Notes under the pieces: model-generated
Databases searched by the model: none
Told to the model about the DNA's origin: nothing
The model's input: the letters and a program-made list of their open reading frames with translations, nothing else
In this document: one piece after another, positions 1 to 11,560 of the stretch
Position numbering within the stretch: the first letter of the stretch is position 1
How the letters are laid out: each line of letters starts with the position of its first letter
DNA from: Branchiostoma floridae
Taxonomy: Eukaryota > Chordata > Leptocardii > Amphioxiformes > Branchiostomatidae
Direction of reading: 5' to 3'
Assembly: GCF_000003815.2 (NCBI RefSeq)
Contig: NW_023365727.1
Location: forward strand, 58,717 to 122,716
Length of the DNA stretch: 64,000 nucleotides
Position numbers and translations under genes: made by a program

Positions 1-930
1 TCTTGAGGGCTGGTTCGTTAGATGTACCAGGAATAGCACATTTCTCTTGGCTGTAGGCTTCACTTACAGGTGGGCTAGTGAATTGTGCCAGGGATAGTGC
101 GATACATGACAGGAAAGTTTCAGTCGCTTCCCGGTTTCAGTTAATCATTGATGTTCACCTCAATCGTCGCCATGGCAATAACGTTTATGTTGCAAGTCTT
201 ATTCTATAATCTTTTATACAAACACACATCAACTTTTTACGCTAATGACATGCGTTCTATTCGTGAACAGTTTCATCAATTAATAAGTCACTGTACACAT
301 CAAAGCCCTTAAGTCGACCAACGGTTCCATGTCTGTCACGATCCTCAGGGCTATTCCGTCATCTGTAACCAGTGACACCTATGCTACAGTGCAATGTGAA
401 CCAGCTATAATTGCGATTCGTGTATTCCAACAGCACATGCGCGTGAGATTTATTATCTCTGGCAGCACGAGTTTTAAAATCAATAATCAGATCGCGCGCC
501 TTTGAAGTTGAAGGCGTAGAGTTGAAGCCTCTACAACAAAGAAACAGCAACACCTGGATCGGGGCCATATTGATCTGCGGGGTATAAATAGGCTGTGCTA
601 AACTAGCACTAAAGTTTCACTGTTTTCCTTACTTTTCACTACCAAATTTGCATAACAAAATCCAAAACGGTGGACCGAATAGTTTATTGTTAGGCACTGT
701 GGCTCTTAAGAACAAACAATGTGTCCATTTAAAAAAATAATCTACTTAGAATCAAAAAGGTGGACGTATACTGTATCTCATGGTCTGTGTATGTTGTAAT
801 AGTAGTTCTTCCTGAACCTAATCGCAGAGACAACGTCTGAGTATGATAGGAGTTCTATGGAGTTATGTATGCTTTTTGTGTACTAAATATCATGGTATCC
901 ATCGTTCCTTTCAACAGTTGTTCTTCTTGG
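1..930. other. no recognised gene
   Basis: AT-rich sequence on both strands with only short open frames lacking splice context or family motifs. I see no repeat shared with the rest of the window until about 940. Confidence 0.5.
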
Positions 931-1018
931 AAGATTTTCATAAAAATGCCACTGCAGTTACAGAGCAAGCTTTTAGGGGATCTCAAAATGTATCACTTCT
1001 TCCTTACATTACAAGCTA

Positions 1019-2901
1019 CTAGTCTCCAAGCAGACCCTACGGTGCCCAAAAGAGTTAGTATCAAAGCTGGCAAAGGAGTTCGTTCGTTCGTCCCATAGCC
1101 TTTTAATCAGCCGTAAGGGCAGCACAACATGTTAGGGACCGTACGGCATTTAGCGAGGGGGAAGGGCCGGTCGCCAGAGGGGGGAGGGCCAAGCAAAAAA
1201 ATATTGAGCCAGGGGGAGGGCCTAGCAAAAAATTTTTGACTTGGGGGGAGGGTCAAGCAAAAAAAAATAGCTTGGTCTACCAGCAAAACTTGTCCCTTAA
1301 AATCCAAGAAATGGCGTTTCAGAGGGTCAAGATTTCAAAATTTTTCTGGACCTCCGCAATTAATCAAGGGATCGCGCGCTCAAAGGTTGGTGCTGAACAC
1401 AGCAGTGAAAATGCGTAAGGGGCAGGGCCTATGCATCGCCCTTGAAAACCTTTTTCACTTACAGAAATGTTATTTTTAACTCTAGATTGCCAGCAAAGTT
1501 TTCCCCTAGGGCCCTCAAAAAGTATGAAATGGCGTTTCAGAGCTCAAGGGTAATGATTTGCAAATTCCCCTGGATCCCTTTTGACGTGACCGGCCTCGCG
1601 CCTTTGGTGGCCGACATCGTGATAATGTGTTCGGGGGGGATTTAATTTTGTATTTAAAAAAAAATGCCATTAAACTTTGCTTTGTTTGCCAGCAAAATAT
1701 ATCCCTCAAACTGCAGGAATTCGCTTTTAAGAGGGTCAAGATTTCAAAATTTACCCGGAACTACCTTGCGATGCTTCGTGCCTTTGGCGCCAGAANNNNN
1801 NNNNNNNNNNNNNNNNNNNNNNNNNNNNNNNNNNNNNNNNNNNNNNNNNNNNNNNNNNNNNNNNNNNNNNNNNNNNNNNNNNNNNNNNNNNNNNNAACCC
1901 TCGGGTTTTTTAAAGAAATTGATGAACCAGAAAATGCCTCAAAATGCATGCAGGAAATCGTGCAAAAAAGCATGGCATTTTTAGATCTCCTGCAAGGCTG
2001 CGTCTCATGCCAGCCGGCACCTAGAGAGAGGCGGACGGTCGACTCTGCCTCGGAAAAATCAGCGTCACTCGTCGGCGTCCCCCTCCCCACTACAGTTTGG
2101 TTAGTCGAATCGTGCTGTCGTTTTTGTTGTCATTTTCTGCCTGATTTACTGTCAGATAAAGCTTAGTTATTACCACCACAGAACAAAGAAAAAGTCAAAA
2201 ATATATGTAAATTGAAAATAGTTTCCGTCAAGCCGCGCAGACCCCAAAGCAATGCGTAAAATAAGGGGGCGGGGCGCGCGCCGCTTCGGGGCGCAAATCT
2301 TCTAGAAATCCAGGTGCATGCTTTTTAGGTTTTGTTTGGATATCAAAGCAATGAAATAATTTTAGTCTATAAAGCAAATATTTATGCCTCTATGAATCAG
2401 ATATTTATCCCTCTATCAAGCAGATATTTTGAGCCATTCAGTTTCCCTTTTTACTAGGGGTGAGAGATCTGCTTTGCGATGAAAATCGTGAAAAAGTATG
2501 ACGCAAAGCACATTTCCAAAGGGGAGCGCAGTAATTAATTGGCGTCTTGAATATTTTTTCAAAGTTGATAGGAGGGGGGAGGGCCTAGCAAAAAAATTTT
2601 GACCTGGGGGGAGGGCCTAGCAAAAAAATTTTGACCTGGGGGGAGGGCCTAGCAAAAAATTTTTGACCCGACCCTCTGGCGACCGGCCCTCCCCCCTCAC
2701 TAAATGCCGTACAGTCCCTTATGCTGTATCAATAGGCATGATAGTCCCCTGGCGGCGCCTATCTCCTATCCGGGAGTATAGCCGGCCAAAGGGAGATAGC
2801 CGGCCAAAGGGAGTCAAACGGGCACCTGGTGCCGCTATACTAAGTCCCTTGCCAGCTTTGATACTATTTCTAAGGCACCGTAGGGTCTGCTTGGAGACTA
2901 G
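1019..2901. mobile_element. 1.88-kb TIR element, non-autonomous, with target-site duplication
   Basis: Both ends carry the inverted repeat CTAGTCTCCAAGCAGACC, continuing for about 60 bp (CCTACGGTGCC, then TATCAAAGCTGGCAA). A second inverted block, GTACGGCATTTAG plus a GGGCCGGTCGCCAGAGG stretch, lies at about 1140-1176 and 2683-2712. The flanks are the direct repeat CAAGCTA at 1012-1018 and 2902-2908. No transposase is visible; a 100-N gap at 1796-1895 hides part of the centre. Subterminal G-rich tandem units (GGGGGGAGGGCCTAGCAAAA...) occur on both sides, three of them in direct array at about 2573-2668. The 7-bp duplication does not settle a superfamily. It could be a deletion derivative of an autonomous DNA transposon. 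Confidence 0.8.
1270..1795 (+). repeat. three diverged internal repeats inside the TIR element
   Basis: Three similar ~170-200-bp blocks begin near 1278, 1487 and 1688. Each reads CCAGCAAA, then CCCT, then a GAAATGGCGTTTCAGAG-like segment, then GATTTCAAAATTT. The third block is cut by the gap at 1796. Confidence 0.55.
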
Positions 2902-3989
2902 CAAGCTACCTCAAAATTCAAGATCATAGCACGTTCAGGTCAAAAGATAAAAAGGAAGTTTTGCTGCAGTACCAAGGTCACATACCAGGGGACTCAAAAT
3001 CAACCTTGACCTTCGAGTAAGCTTAAGCAACACCTACCAACATATCAAATATTATCTTTATTCATTCTTAAGTTATGCTGACAGACACAATCCTGCATAT
3101 ATAGACACTCACGAAACTATAACTCCTTTTTCTAATTTGATAGAAATGATAAACTAACAACCAGGGATGTGTGTCGCTGGGGAAGTTTGTGGGTAGAGGC
3201 TGTTGCATTTTACCTTTTCTGGACGTAGATGTAAAATCCTTTTGATGCAACTTCCGCTTTATAGCTTGTGCACAGTCACAAACCCATAGTACAGGTGTCT
3301 TCAATACTTTACACAACAAGCAAAATATCAGTATTCTGATGATTTGACGTGTAAACTGTATCAATGAACATGGTACTAGAAAACGTCAATTTCGTAAGTA
3401 CATCTTGATCACGGAATAGTCTAGTCTCGCGAGATCATGAGACTTACGTGGATCCCCCGCCTCCTTGTGGAGCAGGGAAAGATAGGATTTCGACTGCTCC
3501 CAGCCATCATTCCGGTTCAGCTTGGCACGCTAACAATGCCGAAGGCCTGGACGTTCATAATTTGAATAAATAGCAAGCAAAAATTGTACTACACCCCAGT
3601 TATTCTCCAATTACCCTTTCTCACAATAATCCACCTACCCACCTACTAATTAACCGACAAATACACATTAAAGAAAACAAGCATAGTAAGGACAGAAGGC
3701 TGCATTGCCGAGGTGCATTTGAAGTGGAAAGATATCGAACGGCATTCTAAGTTTATTCTAACTGCAGTATGGCCGCATTCTACGGCTTTCCAATATTATT
3801 CAAAACATTCTTATCTCATTCGATAAAGATATGAAACGGCAAGCCACTTCAAATCCTGGCAGAATGTGGCCAAAAAAATGGATGCACTGGATGCAGTGGG
3901 AATTCCAAGGAATAGACAAAAATGTTCATTCTGATGGCATTTTGGCTCATTCCGTCTCGTGTGAAGGGATATAAAGTCCATTTGGACCT

Positions 3990-4345
3990 AAAAAATGACC
4001 CTAATCGTTTCAGCTGCTGTTTTAACATTTATTATGCAAATTATGTTTTGATTTGCATAAATTATGTAACTTGATCATCTCCTCCACCAAACAATCTAAT
4101 AAGAAATAAGGCTTTTATCGCATTTTCTGATAAAATATGCAAATGATTAAATGTTCAACGATGTCCATCTGTACATGACTTCCAAATGCTAAAAGTAAGA
4201 AGTTCCTGTCATTTACCACAATGACATTATAGCATTTTTTCATTAATGATGCAAATGAGGTATTTCATTTGCATAATATATATATCTATCAATAATTTTC
4301 TCCTTCTCAGTTACAAATATCACATATTGCAATGCTCCTATAAGG
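3990..4345 (-). repeat. AT-rich ATTTGCAT repeat, inverted copy
   Basis: This is the reverse complement of about 5285-5650. Shared blocks include the segment around ATCTAATAAGAAATAAGGC and the spaced ATTTGCATAA motifs. With the direct copy at 4965-5675 it forms a large inverted repeat around a LINE 3' fragment. Confidence 0.7.
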
Positions 4346-4397
4346 GAACTGAGATCCCAAACAACTTTTTAACTTCGCCAAAAAGGTTATATTTTGG

Positions 4398-4892
4398 GCA
4401 GCGTTTGTATGTTTGTTTGTTTGAACCTTTGAACCTTTTATTCATAAAAGCTCAAATCGTTCTGCAGGCCGCTTTTCATTGAGGTCATGAGGGAAGAGGC
4501 AAGGGCCAGACAAAGTATATGACAGAGATACAGTTACATCATTCAGAGTCCTTATAAGTAAATAAGTCTACATACACAATTTTTGCATACATACAAAGAA
4601 AGAAACTGATACATGATTCAAGTCCGTTCATTTGGCCGTTCCCATTACTTTAAGAGTCTCTGAAAGGAAGCCAGAGTTGGGGCTGTGCGTATGTCCGGTG
4701 GTAGACTGTTCCAGATGGTGGGTCCACGGTAGGCGATGGCTCTTCTGAAGGTTTCTCGTTGGGGTTTTGGCACAACAAGTTGATTACTTGATGTGCTTTG
4801 CCTGGTTGTTCTTGTGCTTTTGTCTCGGCAATGTATGTAGAAGACCAGCATAACTCGAGAACACTTGGATGGATTGTATTGATATTCGGCAT
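4398..4892 (-). mobile_element. LINE 3' fragment (CR1/L2-like C-terminus)
   Basis: Read on the minus strand, 4851-4645 encodes the end of a LINE ORF2: a TRQS...VPKPQRETFRRA segment followed by YRGPTIWNSLPPDIRTA and FQRLLK. The 'yRg..iWNsLP..lR...sl..Fk..L' pattern is the conserved C-terminus of CR1/L2-type ORF2 proteins. Downstream on that strand comes untranslated sequence ending in AATAAAAGGTTCAAAGGTTC and a CAAA-rich tail at about 4398-4445, a typical LINE 3' end. No polymerase motifs are present, so this is a 5'-truncated copy without function of its own. Clade assignment within the CR1/L2 group is tentative. Confidence 0.75.
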
Positions 4893-4964
4893 GTGTGTAG
4901 GTCTTGATGAGATCTGAAAATGTGGGTGGGTCTTGATGAGACCTGAAAATTTTGGCCCCCCTAG

Positions 4965-5675
4965 CGTCCTGTTATGATACTGCAGTGAAACTTCCTGGTT
5001 TGATATCTCGAGTTCTGGACATGCTTAGGCTATGATTTGTTTAAGTGGTAGACAGCTCTTGATACCAAGAGTAAGTGGTATAGGTTTGGGCCTCCTAGCG
5101 GCTTGTTTTGGAACAGCAGGGCAGGTTTAGAGTCAGAATTTGAAAGGGAATAACTCAAGAAGGGGTTGACCGATTGTCCTGACTTTTGGTATGTAGACAG
5201 CTTGAGTGATGCTTCATCTAATTACATATCATTTATGCAAATTGGAATCTAATTTGCATAAACAATGAGGAAATCGTCTAAACATGCTTTGTTCCATTAT
5301 AGGACAATTGCAACATGTGACATTTGTAACTGAGAAATAGAAGAATATTGGAAGATATATATTATGCAAAATAAAGACCTAATTTACATAATAAGTGAGA
5401 AAATGCTTTAATGTCGTTATGTACAGATGAACATCGTTGAACATCAATTATGCAAATGAGGTCATCATTTGCATTTATTATCAGAAAATGCGATTAAAGC
5501 CTTATTTCTTATTAGATTGTGCACGTCTGTTGTTTGGTAAGGGAGATGATCAATGAGTCTAATTTATGCAAATGAGGGCCATGTTTGCATAATTAATGGA
5601 AAACAGAATTAATACAGCAGTTGTAAAGGGTAGAATCATTTGGCGAAGGTATGGGGTCGTGGAACTCTAGTTCAC
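4965..5675 (+). repeat. AT-rich ATTTGCAT repeat, direct copy ending GAACTCTAGT
   Basis: It aligns closely with 43710-44446 from TACTGCAG...AACTTCCTGGTTTGATATCTC to the shared terminus GGCGAAGGTATGGGGTCGTGGAACTCTAGT. ATTTGCATAATTAAT-type motifs recur through it. The same terminus appears inverted at 24863 and in a diverged form at 11281-11304, so this is a mobile family with a defined end. Confidence 0.75.
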
Positions 5676-6367
5676 GGATAGGATACTAAGATAACTCCTC
5701 AGTGTGATTTGGGACCTTGAATTAAATATATTCTCGAGAATAAACCCTTCATGCGACTAACGCATACATCGACTTTTAAGCATGTTTTCTCTTCCTGTAT
5801 GTGGTAATAAACAAGCTGCACAAGGCCTGCTGGCCGAGAAACACAATCTCAAACTAGACACTCCTGTGTACGGAGGCCCAATATCTCTATGAAATATTCT
5901 GATAATGCAAACGACTTCCACATGTACATAATCTATGTTTTGTTACATACACTTTTAACTTACTCACAATGTGAGTCCAATCATTAAACACGTAGAAGAC
6001 CAAGTAGTAGAATTAGTAGAAGAATTATGGTACTTTTGCATTAATTATGTAAATTAGTTACGTATTTACATAATTGGTATCTGTTAATGTCCATCTGCAA
6101 TTAACTACCCCTATTACACGTATCTGGAAAACACGTGATATATGGTATGTTGGTAGGTGTTGGAGAGAAAAAGGTCAAAGTTGATTGCAGTTGACATTGC
6201 ACGTATTTGGAAAACATTGCAGAATTTCCTCATTAATTATGCAAATGAAGTAATCATTTGAATAATTTGCACGTCTTGATATGCATATCTGTCTAAGGTA
6301 CCTGCAGACTGAATATTAAGGAAATCAATCGTTCCTTTGCTCGGCCATTCTCCTTTGCCATGGTTTT

Positions 6368-6600
6368 GAAAAAAAAAACACCCCTGCAGTGCCCAAGCAA
6401 GCTGCTAGGGACCCAAACATACATTACTTCTTTCTTATATCACAATCTACTTGCCACCAAAAAAAAGACCATAGTACGTCCAGGTCAAAATGGAAGTTCT
6501 GCTGCAGTAATAAGGTCACATGCCGAGGGCAATGTCAACTGCAATCAACTTTGACCTTCGTCTTTCCTACACCTACCAACATACCATCTTATTTTATTCA
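6368..6600. repeat. uninterrupted copy of the 940-3060 repeat (empty site)
   Basis: It aligns continuously with 950-1018 joined to 2902-3060. At the point matching the insertion it reads CACAATCTACTTGCC, with no element and a single CAATCTA in place of the two CAAGCTA copies. It therefore preserves the state before insertion. Confidence 0.7.
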
Positions 6601-6619
6601 GAGGTTCGTGCGTTATATT

Positions 6620-7780
6620 GACTACAAAAATTCAGACGGACAGAAACACACACACATTAAACTATATCTCCAATTGTGATGGATACCATTAAAAACATGA
6701 TGACCACCAGTAGGTGCCCAGGGGAGGGGTGATTATTACTTCAGACGTACAAGATAACACCACAATTAAGATATTTTTTCTAAAACATTTCATCTTTTAA
6801 ATTTAGCATAGGGTATTATCATGAATCATATCTATTTTATAGGGTATCAACAATTTAAGGTCAACTACAAGAAATCTGGTAATGAGTTTTTATAGAAACT
6901 ATGGTAAAACTATCACATTGGGCAAAAAGACTGATAAGGACACGCAGGTGGTCAGCCTCGTTTGCTCATGTTTTCAAATTACAGTTTTAAGCATATTTGT
7001 ATGCTGTAATATTGTAATCTATATTTTTAGAGTTGATTCAACTTGATATGTTAAGAAATGTTAAAAAAGGCTGATTTCTGTGTTTGTGTCATAATTGACA
7101 TAGTACCTACCCTAGCTACCCTTTTCTGGTAAAATGTTTTGCTGATTTACCTCCCGCAATTACAAACCGAATTATAGAAAATATGCGATACAGAGAAATG
7201 AGGGTGATGCAGCAAAATCTATAGAAGGCGTTCTAGACTAGCTATAAAAACCACTGTCTTCTAAGCATCGCGCATCTAGGTCTGCCAAAGGGGACAGAAC
7301 TACGGAAGATCTATTATCCCTGACAGTGCTGACTTCTTGATCTAGTCAATGTAGGGCAGGGCAAGAGCTGAGTTGGGAATATCGCCGTTCCACGGAGTGA
7401 GTTTGCCGTGTATCTGATAAAGTACCACTGATGACAGATACCATCAATAACGGGCTTAGGCTCCGGAGAACGCCATTTCCTTTAAGAGCTGTTCAATTGC
7501 CCAGGAAGACTGACGCGGCGTCTTCAACAGCCAAACCTAATGAGGTTGCAATTCCTCTCTGGAAGCTGCTAATCACATAACCACAACTGGATAACAATGA
7601 AGAAGACTTAGACAGTAGAGCACCCATCAACTGAAAGCCTTAGCGAGATAATCTGTCAACTCTGTTTTTCTTCATCTTGCGCAAAGTAGTAGAGTCGACT
7701 ATAGCCATGATGCAACCATAACTCGAAAACTCCTACTTGACTCCCAACTGATTGCATTTGTAGATTATTACCTTTGACAG
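6620..7780. other. no recognised gene before gap
   Basis: Mostly AT-rich intergenic sequence. From about 7240 the sequence is more mixed in composition, but I find no open frame with splice sites or family motifs on either strand. Confidence 0.45.
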
Positions 7781-8359
7781 NNNNNNNNNNNNNNNNNNNN
7801 NNNNNNNNNNNNNNNNNNNNNNNNNNNNNNNNNNNNNNNNNNNNNNNNNNNNNNNNNNNNNNNNNNNNNNNNNNNNNNNNNNNNNNNNNNNNNNNNNNNN
7901 NNNNNNNNNNNNNNNNNNNNNNNNNNNNNNNNNNNNNNNNNNNNNNNNNNNNNNNNNNNNNNNNNNNNNNNNNNNNNNNNNNNNNNNNNNNNNNNNNNNN
8001 NNNNNNNNNNNNNNNNNNNNNNNNNNNNNNNNNNNNNNNNNNNNNNNNNNNNNNNNNNNNNNNNNNNNNNNNNNNNNNNNNNNNNNNNNNNNNNNNNNNN
8101 NNNNNNNNNNNNNNNNNNNNNNNNNNNNNNNNNNNNNNNNNNNNNNNNNNNNNNNNNNNNNNNNNNNNNNNNNNNNNNNNNNNNNNNNNNNNNNNNNNNN
8201 NNNNNNNNNNNNNNNNNNNNNNNNNNNNNNNNNNNNNNNNNNNNNNNNNNNNNNNNNNNNNNNNNNNNNNNNNNNNNNNNNNNNNNNNNNNNNNNNNNNN
8301 NNNNNNNNNNNNNNNNNNNNNNNNNNNNNNNNNNNNNNNNNNNNNNNNNNNNNNNNNNN
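7781..8359. other. assembly gap (579 N)
   Basis: A run of N. Open frames that appear to cross it are artefacts. Confidence 0.98.
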
Positions 8360-8478
8360 AGGCAATATGCTGTTCTCGACAATATTATAATTTTGTTCAC
8401 CTCTACCCCACTATAGGGGCATTTTATTGATAAAAAGGGATTATATAAAGCAGATTGTTGTAATAAATACATGTTTAT

Positions 8479-8518
8479 TATTTTTACCCCGCGTACCGTA
8501 GGTACGCTCGGGAGTAAA
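8479..8518. repeat. short perfect-like palindrome at a repeat edge
   Basis: TTTTACCCCGCGTACC pairs with the inverted GGTACGCTCGGGAGTAAAA across a short centre. It lies just upstream of the tandem-duplicated block and could be a transposon terminus or hairpin. Confidence 0.5.
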
Positions 8519-9054
8519 ATATTGTTTTCATACGGTTTCTTCTTTCTTTCTTTCTCCTGTCGCGATCGTTAAAGTGATTCCTCTCCGTCGTTCCTGCACC
8601 GAATGACCTGAAATTTGGCACAAAGGTAGAGTGGGCCAATACCCTTAGACTGTTTTCTCATTTTTTTTATGGATACCTTTAAAATGATTTTATGGATGTT
8701 TTTAGGTCCATTTCTGACCATGACTGTATATTCTTGCCTCCCGTGCCCAGGTACTCAGTCCAAATAACCTGAAATTTTGCATGATACTGCGTGTGATAGT
8801 TATTAAAAGTACCACGTTATCATTTTTTGGGTAAAAATCACTTCATAATGATTTATAAGCCGGTTTGGCGGGGTATCTACGTGTATTTTCACTCGTTTCA
8901 CGCGATTCGCGCGTGTGACCATATATGGTCACGTTCTCGCGAGTGACGTAATGTGGTGCACGCAGCTGTGAGTTGTGCCTAAATGTAATTACCGCGTCAC
9001 CAATACGCGCGGCACTTAGCGGAAGCGATGACCTGATTTGGTCTGCGAGGAAGT

Positions 9055-9941
9055 GTAACATGCATTGGCATAATACCGGTAGTAAGACTTATACCGGTAG
9101 ATTAAAAATACTGGAGCTTAAAGAGATCTACACATGCAACAATAGTTATTTCTGAGCTGTGCACACTTCAGACATCTAGGTGTCCAATACATCATTTACA
9201 AAGCATCGATAACAATGCATTCGAAGACAACAAGGCCAAAAGTTTTCAGTATCTTTTTCGAGGTAGGCAGCTCGTCGTGGGACGAACACACTGTCACATT
9301 CATTGCCAAATTTATAGATCATAATTACACATGCTCACCGCACAAGACGAACATGATTCAACAACAATCTTGAATTTCTGTTGGTGACCTACAACTCATG
9401 TAAAAGTGTGAAGAACCGTTGCATAATAGCCCGGATATACGACTGAATGGGCAAAATTGAACGTACGCAGCCATTTTCCCGCCATTTTTGTATCTACGCT
9501 AGCAGTAAAGTGTTACGTCATAGCGGTTGTGACGGACAGGAGTTAAATGAAAATTCTTGACAGTATACGTCCGTTTTCTCATGACATTTTGTATGCTCAT
9601 GCAGGTTTATGTTTTATGCATTTACTGACAGAAAAGGAAGGAACATCAGAGGATGTATAAATGTACATAGCGGCAGTTAATTGTGCCGTGTTTCTTCCTA
9701 CCGGTATTTTTACCCCTCCCAACCACGGGCCCGTTCGTAGTGTAATTCCGCGGCGTGTTACAATTACAATATTACGCTTTTAGCAGGACAAGAGTGGCAG
9801 AAAAGTTACACAGAAGAAGTGGCAAGGGTAAGCTATAACAGCAACATGTAACTGGAGAAAATGATGCGTTGACAATTTGTCAAATCAGTATGGCTAGAGA
9901 AATCGTCGTAAACGTACCGGTATTATGATAATAGATGTTAC
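9055..9941 (+). mobile_element. 887-bp TIR element, intact copy
   Basis: The termini are imperfect inverted repeats of about 27 bp. The left starts GTAACATGCATTGGCATAAT and the right, reversed, starts GTAACATCTATTATCATAAT; both continue into ACCGGTA. A second copy in the opposite orientation spans 44621-53616, split by an 8.1-kb insertion. Copy B of the surrounding duplication lacks the element (GAGGAAG...TTTCGAATTA near 12045), which fixes both boundaries. I see no clear target-site duplication and no transposase, so it is a non-autonomous element of unassigned superfamily. Confidence 0.8.
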
Positions 9942-10206
9942 TTTCAAATTAGCAGCTTAATACCATACCAGGAGAACATGTCGTCGGGGAAGAAATTTGT
10001 TAAAAGTATAAGTAAAAAATCGTACTGTTTAACTTACAATTGGCTACAATGCACAAACACAGTAACAAATTTGGGTAGCTTGTCGTCGTTATTGTGTAAT
10101 TTTTGTACGTTTAATTAACGCAAGTTTAGAATGTCGGGTTTAGCGATACAGCAGGGCGTACAGAATGGCGCGGTGGTACATGAAACTACACAAAGGAAAT
10201 ACTAAT

Positions 10207-11304
10207 TACCTCCATGAAAAAATGGAGGTATAGTTTTGAGTGTGTCTGTGTGTGTGTCTGTGTGTGTGTGTGTCTGTGTGTGTGTCTGTGTGTCCGCATA
10301 TTTGTGGTCATCATAACTTGAGAACCTCTTGATCAACTACGATGATATTTGGTATGTGGGTAGGGGTTGGGAAGACGAAGGTCAAGGTCAATTTTGAGCC
10401 CCCTGGTGTGTTACCTTGGTACTGCAGCGCAACTTCCGGTTTTGCTATTTCGATGTTCTGACCATGCTATGGTCAAGATTTTTAAGAATTAGATAGCTCT
10501 TGTGCTCAGGACAAAATGACGTAACTTTGGGCCCCCTGGCATCTAGTTTTGGGATAGCAGGGGCATTTTTGTCAAAAACTTCTGACGAGGATAACTCAAG
10601 AAGGGAACAACGGATTTTCATCATTTTTGGTATGTAGGTACCTTACACAATGTTGTACAAGATTAAATACTAATTATGCAAAATAGGAGTACATTTGCAT
10701 AATTAATGAGGATATTATATCATGGCAGTTTTTTCAATGTATCTCTTGTTCTGGATGTGATATGGTCTTGACATTTGGCTGGTAGATAGCTTGCAGTGTC
10801 ATGACAAAGTGGGGCAGGTTTCAGCCCCCTAACATTTAATTTCGGAACTGCAGGGGCGTTTTTGTCAAGACATTCTAAAGAGGATAACTGCAGAAAGGAT
10901 TGATGGATTGGCATCATACTAGGCATGCGGGTACCTTAGGCAAAGATGTTCATAATGATATACATGTTATGCAAATGATGACTTAATTTGCATTATTAAT
11001 GAGGAAATTGTATAATTCCATTGTTTTCAATAACTGGACTTCAATAAATGTAACACATGTTGACTATGATAGGTGGAATATAAGCAGATACCAAATATGG
11101 TAATGAGGAACTTATTTGCATAATTTATGTAAAAATTGCAAAAACGCTTTATGATTAATAATGGGAATTTTATAATTGTGACATGTGTACGTTAGTCAAT
11201 GATGAACAATACCATGCATAAATTATGTTAATGTGCTAGTCAACTGCATGAAATTTACGAAAGCTCTAAATTTTCATGGAGGTATGAGGTCGCCGAACTC
11301 TAGT
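10207..11304 (+). mobile_element. ATTTGCAT-family element inserted in copy A
   Basis: The segment starts ACCTCCATGAAAAAATGGAG and ends GGTCGCCGAACTCTAG. Copy B reads AATAATTATTGTATTC straight across this point, so the insertion is defined. The interior matches the families at 4965-5675 and 43710-44446 (TACTGCAG..AACTTCC, GCATAATTAATGAG). A TA duplication at the edges is possible. Confidence 0.7.
10236..10295. repeat. TG/TCTG-rich microsatellite
   Basis: An interrupted (GT)n tract with periodic GTCT units lies near the 5' end of the inserted element. Confidence 0.85.
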
Positions 11305-11560
11305 TATTGTATTGTATTCTATTTTCTACTGGATGAAGAGGATACACCACTAGTTGTGCAGACACATGGGATTGTGCCTTGATAGAAGGTGTCAATTTGA
11401 CAGTGCTAAATTTAATACTGGCCGGGTGCTGAAACTTTGGCCTGTAAGAGGGTACAATAGTCAACTGGCTACAAGTGGCATCAACAGACACCAAGAAGAG
11501 GATAGCAAAGTCAAATGCAAGAAGTGTTCCCACATACATTATGAAATTATGACAGAAATT

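Larger units (their letters stand above)
940..3060. repeat. dispersed repeat split by a TIR element
   Basis: Bases 940-1018 and 2902-3060 align end to end with the uninterrupted stretch at 6368-6600. Shared landmarks in order are a CTGCAGT...AAGCAAGCT... start, the ACNTCCAGGTCAAA segment, GAAGTTCTGCTGCAGTA and a CACCTACCAACATA end. The two halves are separated by the 1019-2901 element, so this is an interrupted copy of an older repeat. Confidence 0.7.
8575..11560. repeat. tandem duplication, copy A (carries two insertions)
   Basis: It aligns with copy B (11561-12815) in three collinear segments. 8588-8880 matches 11564-11845 (CGTTCCTGCACCGAATGACC... and GATTTATAAGC). 9942-10206 matches about 12050-12570 (AAAGTATAAGTAAAAAATCG, AGCTTGTCGTCGTT). 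11305-11560 matches about 12590-12812 (ATGAAGAGGA, GTGCAGACAC, GTCAACTGGCTACAA). The two breaks correspond to the elements at 9055-9941 and 10207-11304. Neither copy shows an extended coding frame. Confidence 0.7.

Noticed and set aside
7768-8472. Apparent frames of over 200 codons
   Set aside because: They consist almost wholly of N from the 579-bp gap.
8973-9155. Peptide ending TYTGRLKILELKEIYTC seen at two places (8973-9155 and 53516-53707)
   Set aside because: The shared part is the 887-bp TIR element in two copies, not a gene family; upstream parts differ entirely.
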